NCBI RefSeq assembly: GCF_036127095.1
Contig: NZ_CP108006.1
Span: 6,439,501 to 6,503,500 of the forward strand
Direction: 5' to 3'
Length of the DNA stretch: 64,000 nucleotides
Source: Streptomyces sp. NBC_00335
GTDB lineage: Bacteria > Actinomycetota > Actinomycetes > Streptomycetales > Streptomycetaceae
The notes under the pieces were generated by a model. That model worked only from the letters and a program-made list of their open reading frames with translations, was not told the DNA's origin and did not search any database. Below, in pieces: positions 16,585 through 25,103 of the stretch. Each line of letters begins with the position of its first letter. The first letter of the stretch is position 1. Position numbers and translations under genes: made by a program.

Positions 16585-16585
16585 C

Positions 16586-17494
16586 ATGGGACTTGCCGAA
16601 GGCCGTGTGGTCATCGTGACGGGCGCCGGGCGGGGGCTGGGCCGGGCCCACGCGCTGGCCTTCGCCGAGGAAGGGGCGCGGGTCGTGGTCAACGACCTCG
16701 GCGTCGGCCTGGACGGGCTGCCCGGGCCGGAGAGCCCGGCGGCTCAGGTCGTCGCCGAGATCCGGGCCATGGGCGGGGAGGCGGTGGCGCACGGCGGCGA
16801 CATCGCGACGGCACAAGGCGCGGCCTCACTGGTCGAGACGGCCGTCTCGACTTTCGGGCGGCTGGACACCCTCGTCAACAACGCGGGGTTCCTGCGCGAC
16901 CGGATGCTCGTTAACCTCGACGAGGACGACTGGGACGCCGTGATGCGGGTCCACCTGAAGGGGCACTTCCTGCCGCTGAAGCACGCGGCGGCGTACTGGC
17001 GGGCCGAGGCGAAGGAGGGCCGGCAGGTCGCCGCGCGGGTCGTCAACACCTCCTCCGGGGCGGGGCTGCTCGGGTCCGTGGGCCAGGGCAACTACAGCGC
17101 GGCCAAGGCCGGGATCCTCGGGCTGACCCTGGTGTCGGCGGCGGAGATGGGCCGCTACGGGGTCCAGGTCAACGCGATCGCCCCCGCGGCGCGGACCCGG
17201 ATGACCGAGCAGACCTTCGCGGACACCATGGCCGCCCCGGAAGCCGGGGCCTTCGACGCGATGGCCGCGGAGAACGTGTCCCCGCTGGTGGTGTGGCTCG
17301 GCTCCGACGCCTCCGCCGGGGTCACGGGCCGCGTCTTCGAGGCGGAGGGCGGCCGCATCACGGTCATGGAGGGCTGGCGGCCGGGGCCCACGGCCGACTG
17401 CGGAGCGCGGTGGACTCCGTCGGAGGCGGGCGAGGCGACGACGAAGCTCCTGGCGGAGTCGGAGCGGCCGCAGCCGGTGTACGGGGCGCGCTGA
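16586..17494 (+). CDS. SDR-family oxidoreductase (Rv3548c-like)
   Basis: 302-residue SDR with VVIVTGAGRGLGRAHALAFA, NNAGFLRDRMLVNLDEDDWD and catalytic YSAAK (NTSSGAG before it). The insert and the C-terminal VFEAEGGRITVMEGW segment resemble the SDR domain of multifunctional 3-hydroxyacyl-CoA dehydrogenases and mycobacterial Rv3548c. ATG 16586 lies 1 base after the preceding stop, with AAGGAGAG upstream. A role as a dehydrogenase on a steroid-derived hydroxyacyl-CoA is inferred. Confidence 0.87.
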   Translation: MGLAEGRVVIVTGAGRGLGRAHALAFAEEGARVVVNDLGVGLDGLPGPESPAAQVVAEIRAMGGEAVAHGGDIATAQGAASLVETAVSTFGRLDTLVNNAGFLRDRMLVNLDEDDWDAVMRVHLKGHFLPLKHAAAYWRAEAKEGRQVAARVVNTSSGAGLLGSVGQGNYSAAKAGILGLTLVSAAEMGRYGVQVNAIAPAARTRMTEQTFADTMAAPEAGAFDAMAAENVSPLVVWLGSDASAGVTGRVFEAEGGRITVMEGWRPGPTADCGARWTPSEAGEATTKLLAESERPQPVYGAR

Positions 17495-17588
17495 GACCGG
17501 GGCTGCCGAGGCCGGGGAGGGCGCTGGCTGCGGGCCCCGGCCCGCCGATCGGGCCTGTGGACCCCGGGTGGGAATCGCGGTCCGGCCC

Positions 17589-17630
17589 GCTCCGCGCCGA
17601 CCGAGGCTGCGGGGCGGGTCGGCGCGGAGC
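17589..17630. terminator. Bidirectional terminator
   Basis: A 14-bp perfect inverted repeat, GCTCCGCGCCGACC (17589-17602) with its complement at 17617-17630, lies between the convergent SDR operon and a secreted-protein gene. No T-tract is visible, which is common for Streptomyces terminators. Confidence 0.65.
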
Positions 17631-17647
17631 AGGGCGGGGCCGCTGCG

Positions 17648-18325
17648 TCAGCGGGTGGCGGGCTTCGGCGACGGCGTCGGCGTCGGTGTGGGGGTCGGCT
17701 TCGGGGCGGGGGCGGCCGGTTCCACTACGAAGTCGTACTCGTGGATCGTCCCCGCGTGACCGCAGACGCCGTCCGCGCCGGCGTACCGGGCGAACTCGAA
17801 GGCGAAGCCGTCGCCGGCCTTCGACCGGCGGTCGGCCATGACGCGCATGCGGACGTCGGAGCGGGCGCCGGGCTTCAGGACCCCGGAGACGGTGGCGAAG
17901 TCGGACACGCGCGTGGGCGTCGGCCGCCACTTCTTCGCCGCCCGGTCGTACCACTGGACGGTGAGCCCGAGGCGCGCGGAGGGGACGCCGGCTCCCCACG
18001 CCGAGACGTCGACGTTCGCCCCGACGGCCTTCAGCGGGCTCGTGGAGACGTTCACCGTGCGGAACGTGAAGGTGGACCAGGTTCCCGCGACGAGCCGGGT
18101 GGGGAAGCCCAGCAGCTCGGTGGTGATCCGGTCGGCTTGGGTCCAGGACGTGCAGGACGCGAACGGGTCGGAGGCCGCGGGCGCCGGCACGGGCGCCGTC
18201 ACGGCCGTCCGAGCGGCAACGGTGGCAGCAGCGACGGCAGCGTTGGCGGGTGTCGCGGTCAGGAGTACGGCAGGCGCCACGACGGTCGTCGCGGCCAGGG
18301 TCGCCAGGGTGCGGCGAAGGTTCAT
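17648..18325 (-). CDS. Secreted protein of unknown function
   Basis: 225-residue exported protein. The signal peptide is RRTLATLAATTVVAPAVLLT with cleavage near ATPANAA. An Ala/Val/Pro linker precedes a roughly 130-residue domain with two or three cysteines and beta-rich segments (TWSTFTFRTVNVSTSPLK, RLGLTVQWYDRAAKKWRPTP). The C-terminus is a PTPTPTPTP tail. The mature part looks like a beta-sandwich found in Streptomyces exported proteins, but I do not recognise a named family. ATG 18325 has AGAGAGACCG upstream. It interrupts two steroid operons and shows no link to them. Confidence 0.78.
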   Translation of the reverse strand: MNLRRTLATLAATTVVAPAVLLTATPANAAVAAATVAARTAVTAPVPAPAASDPFASCTSWTQADRITTELLGFPTRLVAGTWSTFTFRTVNVSTSPLKAVGANVDVSAWGAGVPSARLGLTVQWYDRAAKKWRPTPTRVSDFATVSGVLKPGARSDVRMRVMADRRSKAGDGFAFEFARYAGADGVCGHAGTIHEYDFVVEPAAPAPKPTPTPTPTPSPKPATR

Positions 18326-18582
18326 CGGTCTCTCTCTGCTGGTGGTGGCCACGGTGCCGATCCGGACGCTCCGGCGGCACCGGCGGCTCGCGCGCGGTGC
18401 GGTGGTGCGTGCGCGAGCCGTAGGCAAGACCCCGGAAGAGCCTGCGGGGTTGCCCGCGCCCCACGGATTTCCGTCCGGACGGGCCTTTCCCGGTGGCCGG
18501 GAAAACGCCCTCCCGGCGCCGGACGCGGGCCGTCTAGCCTCGCCGCACCGAACCCGCCTCCACCGCACGCAAGGACCCGCAC

Positions 18583-19365
18583 ATGCTCTCGGACCGCCAC
18601 CGGCTTCAGGTCGCGCAGCAGCTGCGATCCGCCGAGCACGGGCGGACGCCCGTCGCACCGCTCGGCGCCCGCTTCCCCGGCATCGACACCGAGGACGCCT
18701 ACGAGATCCAGCTCCTCAACATCCGCCACCGCCTCGCGGCCGGCGACCGCGTCACCGGGCACAAGGTCGGACTGTCGTCCCCCGTCATGCAGGCCATGAT
18801 GGGCGTCGACGAACCCGACTACGGGCACCTGCTGCACTCCATGGAGCTGTACGAGGACACCCCGGTCCCCGCCGCCGCGTACTGCGCGCCGCGCGTCGAG
18901 GTCGAGGTCGGCTTCGTGCTCGGCGAGGACCTCCCCGGCGAGGGCTGCACCGTCGCCGACGTGCTGGCCGCCACCGAGCGGGTCGTCCCGGCCCTGGAGC
19001 TCATCGACAGCCGGATCGCCGACTGGCGGATCACCATCGCCGACACCATCGCCGACAACGCCTCCTCCGCCGGATACGTCATCGGTGAGGGACGCGACCC
19101 CCGCGCGCTGGACCTCAAGGCCGTCGACGCCACCTTGACCAGCGGATCCGACACCCTGGCGAGCGGCCGCAGCGACGCCGTGCTCGGCGATCCGGCCGCC
19201 TCCGTCGCCTGGCTGGCCCGCACCGTCGCCCGCTTCGGGGTCCAGCTCCGCAAGGGCCACCTGATCCTGCCCGGGTCCTGCACCCGCGCCGTGGACGTGG
19301 CCGCCGGGCGGACGTACACCGCCGACTTCACCGGGCTCGGCCCGGTGTCCCTCTCCTTCATCTGA
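18583..19365 (+). CDS. hsaE: 2-hydroxypenta-2,4-dienoate hydratase family, HsaE
   Basis: 260-residue member of the HpcG/MhpD hydratase family: [23 protein letters not shown], the metal-binding [11 protein letters not shown] and LELIDSRI. In steroid breakdown HsaE hydrates 2-hydroxyhexa-2,4-dienoate, the small product of HsaD. It starts a rightward run of HsaE, HsaG, HsaF, KshA, a small protein and KshB. The same family also serves aromatic meta-cleavage, but the neighbouring Ksh, Hsa and KstD genes support the steroid role. Confidence 0.9.
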   Translation: MLSDRHRLQVAQQLRSAEHGRTPVAPLGARFPGIDTEDAYEIQLLNIRHRLAAGDRVTGHKVGLSSPVMQAMMGVDEPDYGHLLHSMELYEDTPVPAAAYCAPRVEVEVGFVLGEDLPGEGCTVADVLAATERVVPALELIDSRIADWRITIADTIADNASSAGYVIGEGRDPRALDLKAVDATLTSGSDTLASGRSDAVLGDPAASVAWLARTVARFGVQLRKGHLILPGSCTRAVDVAAGRTYTADFTGLGPVSLSFI

Positions 19366-19380
19366 TCCATCTGAGGTGCC

Positions 19381-20283
19381 ATGACGAACACGCCGAAAGC
19401 GACCGCCGCCATCGTCGGCTCCGGGAACATCGGGACCGACCTGCTCTACAAGCTCCTGCGCTCCCCGCACATAGAACCCCGCTGGATGATCGGCGTGGAC
19501 CCCGACAGCGAGGGCCTGGCCCGCGCCCGCCGCGCCGGACTCGAAGCCTCCCACGCGGGCGTGGACTGGCTGCTGGCCCAGGACGAACTGCCGGACCTGG
19601 TCTTCGAGGCCACCTCCGCCTACGTGCACCGCTCCAACGCCCCGCGCTACGCCGAACTCGGCATCAAGGCCGTCGACCTGACCCCCGCCGCCGTCGGTCC
19701 CGCGGTCGTCCCGCCCGCGAACCTGACCGCCCACCTCGACCGGGCCAACGTCAACATGATCACCTGCGGTGGCCAGGCCACCATCCCCATGGTGTACGCC
19801 GTCTCCCGCGTGGTCCCCGTCGCCTACGCGGAGATCGTCGCCTCGGTGGCCTCCGTCTCGGCCGGCCCGGGCACCCGCGCCAACATCGACGAGTTCACCC
19901 GTACCACCTCCCGGGGCATCGAGGAGATCGGCGGCGCCGCCCGCGGCAAGGCCATCATCATCCTCAACCCCGCCGATCCACCGGTCATCATGCGCGACAC
20001 CGTCTTCTGCGCGATCCCCGCCGACGCCGACCGCGAGGCCATCGCGGCCTCCGTCAAACAGGTCGCCGCGGACGTGGCCTCGTACGTACCCGGCTACCGG
20101 CTGCGCACCGAGCCGCAGTTCGACGACCCCTCCCCGCTCAACGGCGGCATGGCCCGGGTCGCGATCTTCCTGGAGGTGGAGGGCGCCGGGGACTACCTGC
20201 CGCCCTACGCCGGAAACCTCGACATCATGACCGCCGCCGCCACCAAGGTCGGCGAGGAGTTCGCGAAGGGACTGCAGGCATGA
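19381..20283 (+). CDS. hsaG: Acetaldehyde/propanal dehydrogenase (acylating), HsaG
   Basis: 300-residue aldehyde dehydrogenase of the MhpF/BphJ type. It has the N-terminal [14 protein letters not shown] nucleotide-binding motif, the catalytic cysteine in [12 protein letters not shown] near residue 127, and [17 protein letters not shown]. It converts the aldehyde from HsaF to the CoA thioester (propionyl-CoA in steroid degradation). Its stop overlaps the aldolase start (ATGA), consistent with the known channelling complex of aldolase and dehydrogenase. Confidence 0.93.
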   Translation: MTNTPKATAAIVGSGNIGTDLLYKLLRSPHIEPRWMIGVDPDSEGLARARRAGLEASHAGVDWLLAQDELPDLVFEATSAYVHRSNAPRYAELGIKAVDLTPAAVGPAVVPPANLTAHLDRANVNMITCGGQATIPMVYAVSRVVPVAYAEIVASVASVSAGPGTRANIDEFTRTTSRGIEEIGGAARGKAIIILNPADPPVIMRDTVFCAIPADADREAIAASVKQVAADVASYVPGYRLRTEPQFDDPSPLNGGMARVAIFLEVEGAGDYLPPYAGNLDIMTAAATKVGEEFAKGLQA

Positions 20284-21317
20284 CGGACCGCCCGAGCTAC
20301 TCCGACACCCTCGACATCCGGATCACCGACTCCTCCCTGCGCGACGGCTCGCACGCCAAGCGCCACCAGTTCACGGGCGAGGACGTACGGTCGATCGTCT
20401 CCGCCCTCGACGGCGCGGGCGTCCCCGTCATCGAGGTCACGCACGGCGACGGACTCGGCGGGTCCTCCTTCAACTACGGCTTCTCCAAGACCCCCGAGCA
20501 GGAGCTCATCAAGATCGCCGCCGAGACGGCGCGCCAGGCGAAGATCGCCTTCCTGATGCTTCCGGGCCTCGGCGTGAAGGACGACATCCGCGCCGCCCAC
20601 GCCAACGGCGGACAGATCTGCCGGATCGCCACCCACTGCACCGAGGCCGACATCTCCGTCCAGCACTTCGGGCTCGCCCGTGAGATGGGCCTGGAGACCG
20701 TCGGCTTCCTGATGATGGCCCACTCCACCACCCCCGAGAACCTGGCCCGCCAGGCCCGGATCATGGCCGACGCCGGCTGCCAGTGCGTGTACGTGGTCGA
20801 CTCGGCCGGCGCCATGGTCATGGACGAGGTCACCGCCCGGGTCGCGGCGCTCGTCGCCGAGCTCGGCCCCGACGCCCAGGTCGGCTTCCACGGTCACGAG
20901 AACCTCGGCCTGGGCGTGGGCAATTCGGTCGCCGCCGTCCGCGCCGGCGCGCTGCAGATCGACGGCTCCACTCGGCGCCTCGGCGCGGGAGCCGGGAACA
21001 CGCCCGTCGAGGCCTTCGCCGCCGTCTGCCGCAAGATGGGCATCCGCACCGGCATCGACGTCCTGAAGATCATCGACGCGGCCGAGGACGTGGTCCGCCC
21101 CGTCATGGACGACGAGTGCACCCTCGACCGCATGGCCCTGCTCATGGGCCACGCCGGCGTCTACTCCAGCTTCCTCAAGCACGCCTACCGGCAGGCCGAG
21201 CGCTACGGGGTCTCCGGCGCGCAGATCCTCCTGCGCGCGGGCGAACGCCGCCTCGTCGGCGGCCAGGAGGACCAGCTCATCGACATCGCGCTCGAACTCG
21301 CCGCCGAAGCCCGCTAG
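20280..21317 (+). CDS. hsaF: 4-hydroxy-2-oxovalerate aldolase family, HsaF
   Basis: 345-residue DmpG/MhpE-type aldolase: [20 protein letters not shown] near the N-terminus with the catalytic Arg-Asp pair, and [15 protein letters not shown] carrying metal-binding histidines. It splits the HsaE product to pyruvate and an aldehyde passed to HsaG. It shares an ATGA overlap with hsaG. The steroid substrate would be 4-hydroxy-2-oxohexanoate, giving propanal. Confidence 0.93.
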   Translation: MTDRPSYSDTLDIRITDSSLRDGSHAKRHQFTGEDVRSIVSALDGAGVPVIEVTHGDGLGGSSFNYGFSKTPEQELIKIAAETARQAKIAFLMLPGLGVKDDIRAAHANGGQICRIATHCTEADISVQHFGLAREMGLETVGFLMMAHSTTPENLARQARIMADAGCQCVYVVDSAGAMVMDEVTARVAALVAELGPDAQVGFHGHENLGLGVGNSVAAVRAGALQIDGSTRRLGAGAGNTPVEAFAAVCRKMGIRTGIDVLKIIDAAEDVVRPVMDDECTLDRMALLMGHAGVYSSFLKHAYRQAERYGVSGAQILLRAGERRLVGGQEDQLIDIALELAAEAR

Positions 21318-21368
21318 TCACCCCCCATCCCCGCGCAGCACACCCACAACGAAGTGGAGGGCCACCCC

Positions 21369-22508
21369 GTGACCGCAATCGAAGAAGAGCCCCGCGTCAT
21401 CGAAGCCGCCGCCGTGCCCGCGAGGTTCGCCCGCGGCTGGCACTGCCTGGGACTCGCGGCCTCCTTCAAGGACGGAACCCCGCACGAGATCCAGGCCTTC
21501 GGGACCAAGCTCGTCGTCTTCCAGGGGGCCGACTCCGGCGAGCTGAGCGTCCTGAACGCCTACTGCCCCCACATGGGCGGCAACCTCGCCCACGGCACCG
21601 TCAAGGGCGACACCGTCGCCTGCCCCTTCCACGACTGGCGCTGGTCCGGGGACGGCCGCTGCGCCGCCATCCCCTACGCCCGCCGCGTCCCGCCCCGCGC
21701 CAGGACCCGCGCCTGGACCACCCTGGAGCAGAACGGCCAGCTCTACGTCTGGCACGACCCGGAGGGCAACCCGCCGCCGCCCGAGGTCACGATCCCCGTC
21801 ATCGAGGGCTTCGGCGACCCGGAGTGGAGCGACTGGAGCTGGAACTTCCTGCGAGTCGAGAACTCCAACTGCCGGGAGATCGTCGACAACGTCGTCGACA
21901 TGGCGCACTTCTACTACGTGCACTACGCCTTCCCGCACTACTTCAAGAACGTCTTCGACGGCCACGTCGCCACCCAGTACATGGAGTCCACCCCGCGCGG
22001 AGACGTGGACCTCGGCACCCTCTCCACCGGCGGCGGCCTGCGCTCGGACGCCTCGTACTACGGCCCCTCCTACATGATCGACAAGCTGTGGAGCGACATC
22101 GGCGGCGGCGTCGAACTCGAATCGGTCCTCATCAACTGCCATTACCCGATCGACGAGAACAGCTTCATGCTCATGTACGGCACCATCGTCAAGAAGCTCC
22201 CCGGCATGAGCGACGAGCAGGCCGCCGAAGCCGCCCGCCTCACCTCCGAGGGCCTCGCCGTCGGCTTCGAGCAGGACGTCGAGATCTGGAAGAACAAGAC
22301 CCGCATCGACAACCCCCTCCTCACCGAGGAGGACGGCCCCGTCTACCAGCTCCGCCGCTGGTACGAGCAGTTCTACGTGGACGCCGCCGACGTCAAGGAC
22401 GAGATGGTCCACCGCTTCGAGTTCGAGATCGACACCGCCCGCGCCACCGCCGCCTGGAAGGCCGAGGTCGCCGAGAACCTCGCCCGCCGCGCGGCCGGGA
22501 CCCCGTGA
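21369..22508 (+). CDS. kshA: 3-ketosteroid 9-alpha-hydroxylase oxygenase, KshA
   Basis: 379-residue Rieske oxygenase. The [2Fe-2S] ligands are Cys66/His68 in CPHMGGNLAHG and Cys85/His88 in CPFHDWRW. The mononuclear iron site contains His180 and His185 in DMAHFYYVHYAFPHYF. The length is close to mycobacterial KshA. KshAB 9-alpha-hydroxylates 3-ketosteroids, which with C1 dehydrogenation opens ring B. GTG 21369 is chosen because GTGGAGGG ends 8 bases upstream. The stop overlaps a small gene by TGATG. The neighbouring reductase and KstD strengthen the specific call. Confidence 0.9.
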   Translation: MTAIEEEPRVIEAAAVPARFARGWHCLGLAASFKDGTPHEIQAFGTKLVVFQGADSGELSVLNAYCPHMGGNLAHGTVKGDTVACPFHDWRWSGDGRCAAIPYARRVPPRARTRAWTTLEQNGQLYVWHDPEGNPPPPEVTIPVIEGFGDPEWSDWSWNFLRVENSNCREIVDNVVDMAHFYYVHYAFPHYFKNVFDGHVATQYMESTPRGDVDLGTLSTGGGLRSDASYYGPSYMIDKLWSDIGGGVELESVLINCHYPIDENSFMLMYGTIVKKLPGMSDEQAAEAARLTSEGLAVGFEQDVEIWKNKTRIDNPLLTEEDGPVYQLRRWYEQFYVDAADVKDEMVHRFEFEIDTARATAAWKAEVAENLARRAAGTP

Positions 22509-22738
22509 TGACCCCCGTGGTGTGCGGGGAGTGCGGCACGCAGGTGCTGTGCGAGAAGTTCAGCCCCGCCCACACCCAGGTCCAGTGGACCGACGAGGCC
22601 GCCGCGGTCTGCCCGCGCATCGCCGCCGCAGCCGGTGCGGGCCGCCCCAGCGGCCGCGTCCGCTCCTGCGAGGTCCTGCGCGCGGGCATCGAGGCCGCCG
22701 TCCTGGCGGGCCGCCTGGAGGTGCCGGCCGATGTCTGA
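22508..22738 (+). CDS. 76-residue Cys-containing protein between kshA and kshB
   Basis: Unrecognised small protein. It begins MTPVVCGECGTQVLCEKFSP and has Cys at 6, 9, 15, 35 and 54, with the CxxC pair at 6-9 followed by an HTQVQWTDEAA segment and an alanine-rich helical C-half. The start overlaps the kshA stop (TGATG) and its last 8 bases overlap kshB, so it is made in step with both oxygenase components. A metal-binding or assembly role is possible, but four well-placed cysteines for a ferredoxin are not obvious. I infer a link to KshAB only from this tight coupling. Confidence 0.7.
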   Translation: MTPVVCGECGTQVLCEKFSPAHTQVQWTDEAAAVCPRIAAAAGAGRPSGRVRSCEVLRAGIEAAVLAGRLEVPADV

Positions 22739-23822
22739 CACCGATGGTCGTACGAAGGACCGCGCCGCGGGAGTGCCCGGCCCGGCCCCGGCCGTCGCCC
22801 GGGGCGGAGCCACCAGCAGGCTGCTGGTCCGCGTCACGGACCGGATCCAGGAGACCCCCGAGGCGGTCTCCCTCGTACTCGACGCGGAACTCCCGTACCG
22901 CCCCGGACAGTTCCTCACCGTCCGGGTGCCCTCGTCGAGTGGGGCGGGCGGCGAGGCACGCTGCTACTCGCTGGCCGGCTCCCCGTACGCCGGGGACCCG
23001 CTGCGCATCACCGTGAAAAGGGTCCCCGGCGGCCTCGGATCCGGCTGGCTGTGCCAGGACGTGGGCATCGGCGACGCGCTGGAGATCCTGCCCCCCGCCG
23101 GCACCTTCACCCCGCCCGACCTGGACCGGGACCTGCTGCTCGTGGCGGGCGGCAGCGGGATCACCCCGGTGCTGTCGATCGCGAAGTCGGCGCTCGTGGC
23201 CGGCCGGGGCCACGTCGCGCTGGTGTACGCCAACCGCGACCCCGGCTCGGTGATCTTCCGCGACGAGCTGTGGGGGCTCGCCGAGGAGCACCCCGGGCGG
23301 CTCACCGTCGTGCACTGGCTGGAGACCCTCCAAGGACTGCCGACCGCCCCGCAGCTGGGCCCGCTCCTGGCCCCGTACGCGAGCCGCGAGGCCTACCTGT
23401 GCGGGCCCGCTCCGCTGATGGACGCGGCGGAGACGGCGCTGCGGGCCTCGGGCGGCCGGGGCCGGACGATCCACCGGGAGCGGTACTTCTCCCTGAGCGG
23501 GGACGTCTTCGCCCCGGCGGGCGCGCAGGACACCGCCTCCACGGGCGGCGCCACCGCCGAGGTGGAGTTCGAGGGGGCCGTGCACACCGTGGAGTGGCCC
23601 GCCGGGACCCCGCTGCTCGACGTCCTGCTCGCCGCAGGCGTCCGCGCCCCGTACTCCTGCCGCGAAGGCGCCTGCAGTGCCTGCTGCTGCCGGGTGCTGG
23701 AGGGCGAGGTCAAGATGGTCCGCAACGAGGTCCTGGCCCCCGAGGACCTGGCCGAAGGCTACGTCCTGGCCTGCCAGGCCCTGCCGCTCGGCGACCGCGT
23801 CCGCATCAGCTACGACGGCTGA
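22731..23822 (+). CDS. kshB: 3-ketosteroid 9-alpha-hydroxylase reductase, KshB
   Basis: 363-residue ferredoxin reductase. The FAD domain has RCYSLAGSP, the NAD domain GGSGITPVLSIAKSAL and YLCGPAPLMD, and the C-terminal plant-type [2Fe-2S] domain PYSCREGACSACCCRVLEG with the last cysteine in LACQALP. It passes electrons from NAD(P)H to KshA. ATG 22731 has CTGGAGGTG upstream; an N-terminal stretch of about 30 residues is Ala/Pro-rich and variable. Size and order match KshB of actinobacterial steroid degraders. Confidence 0.9.
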   Translation: MSDTDGRTKDRAAGVPGPAPAVARGGATSRLLVRVTDRIQETPEAVSLVLDAELPYRPGQFLTVRVPSSSGAGGEARCYSLAGSPYAGDPLRITVKRVPGGLGSGWLCQDVGIGDALEILPPAGTFTPPDLDRDLLLVAGGSGITPVLSIAKSALVAGRGHVALVYANRDPGSVIFRDELWGLAEEHPGRLTVVHWLETLQGLPTAPQLGPLLAPYASREAYLCGPAPLMDAAETALRASGGRGRTIHRERYFSLSGDVFAPAGAQDTASTGGATAEVEFEGAVHTVEWPAGTPLLDVLLAAGVRAPYSCREGACSACCCRVLEGEVKMVRNEVLAPEDLAEGYVLACQALPLGDRVRISYDG

Positions 23823-23887
23823 ACGGCTCCGCTGAACGGCTCCGCCGAACGGCACCGCCGCTGGACGATTCCGCCGACGGCCCCGAC

Positions 23888-23938
23888 GAACGATTACGGG
23901 CCCGGCCCCCTGGCGAGGGGTCGGGCCCGTAATCGTTC
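23888..23938. terminator. Bidirectional terminator after kshB
   Basis: A long inverted repeat: the left arm starting GAACGATTACGGGCCCG (23888) pairs with the right arm ending CGGGCCCGTAATCGTTC (23938), over 20 bp of stem. It lies between the convergent kshB and iclR genes. Three near-repeats of GAACGGCTCCGC precede it at 23821-23850. Confidence 0.85.
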
Positions 23939-23965
23939 ACTCGTGCGTTGGGGTACCACTACCCA

Positions 23966-24859
23966 CTACATCCACTCGCTGAACCGCAGCCACCCCATCA
24001 TGTTGTCCATCGCCTGCGCCGAGACCGCCGGCTCCAGGTCCCGCGCCGGCGCCGCCGCGGCCCGCCCCGGCCGGCCCGGCCCGTACAGCTCCCGCCACAC
24101 CGACCGCGCGCAGGCCAGTACCGCCGGCGCGAGACGGGCCGTCTCCCGGTCGCCCCGGCAGGAGGACACCGACACCGCGGCCACGGCCCGCCCGGCGCCC
24201 CGCAGCGGCGCGGCCACGCAGGAAATGCCCCGGAAGCTCTCCTCCCGGTCGTACGCCACCCCGCGCTCGCGGACCGCCGCCAGCTCCGAACGCAGCGCGA
24301 GCGGCCGGATCAGGGTGCGCGCGGTGCGCGGGCGCAGCCCCTGCGCGAGGACGTGTTCCACCGCGGCGGGCTCGCTGAACGCGAGGATCGCCTTGCCGGC
24401 GGCCGTGCAGTACGCGGGCATCCGGCCGCCGACCCGCGAGGGCACCGTGGTGGCCTCCGAACCGCCGATCCGCTCCAGACACACCACCTCGGCCCCGTCG
24501 AGCACCGACAGGTGCACCACCCGGCCCGTCTGCTCGTGCAGCGCGTGCAGCAGCGGCAGCGCGGCCCGGCGCAGCCGGTTGTGGTGGGAGGCGAGCGCGC
24601 CCAGCTCCAGCATGCGCATGCCCATGCGGTAGTCCCGGCCCTCACGGTCCAGCCAGCGCAACTGCACCAGCTGGTCGAGGATCCGGTGGGCGGAAGAACG
24701 TGGGATTCCGGAGCGGCGCACGACCTCGGTGAGCGACAGCCGCGGCTGTGGACCCTCGAAGGCGCCCAGCACCTTCGCGGCCTTCTCCAGCAGCGAAAGC
24801 GGTGCGAGCTCGGTCTCCGCGACCTGCTCCATGACCTGCTCCATGACCTGGTCGAGCAC
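23966..24859 (-). CDS. IclR-family transcriptional regulator
   Basis: 297-residue IclR-type regulator. The N-terminal winged HTH contains LSLTEVVRRSGIPRSSAHRI (about 42-61) and the effector domain has MPAYCTAAGKAILAF and YDREESFRGISCVAAPLRG. It starts divergently from hsaA across a 244-bp region. A ring-cleavage intermediate or steroid is a likely effector. In mycobacteria these genes are under the TetR repressor KstR, so an IclR regulator here would be a different control scheme. The target genes are inferred. Confidence 0.9.
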   Translation of the reverse strand: MLDQVMEQVMEQVAETELAPLSLLEKAAKVLGAFEGPQPRLSLTEVVRRSGIPRSSAHRILDQLVQLRWLDREGRDYRMGMRMLELGALASHHNRLRRAALPLLHALHEQTGRVVHLSVLDGAEVVCLERIGGSEATTVPSRVGGRMPAYCTAAGKAILAFSEPAAVEHVLAQGLRPRTARTLIRPLALRSELAAVRERGVAYDREESFRGISCVAAPLRGAGRAVAAVSVSSCRGDRETARLAPAVLACARSVWRELYGPGRPGRAAAAPARDLEPAVSAQAMDNMMGWLRFSEWM

Positions 24860-25103
24860 GAGAAAACCCCCTGCGTGAGGCGTTGGGGCGACCCTGCCAC
24901 GCGCCCCCGGCCGGAGGGAAGCACCCGGAGAGGTCTATTTCATTCAGTAATACTTCAAGTAGTCGTTTCAGTGAGTTCGGAGAAGTTCCGAGGAGCTTCC
25001 CGCTCAGCGGGAACAGCTCGTTCCGCGCCCGGCACGGCCCGGCGTACGTTCCTCGCCATCGATCCCGAACACCCGAAGATCCTTGATCTGAGAAGGGGAC
25101 ACC
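24860..25103. promoter_or_regulatory. Divergent iclR-hsaA promoter region
   Basis: A relatively A/T-rich stretch (24931-24970) contains the palindrome TACTTCAAGTA (24951-24961), a plausible regulator site. Further right, CCCGCTCAGCGGG (24999-25011) and GGAAC-AGCTC-GTTCC (25010-25024) are perfect inverted repeats. No clear -35/-10 pair is assigned. The hsaA ribosome-binding site is AGAAGGGG near 25091. Confidence 0.5.
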
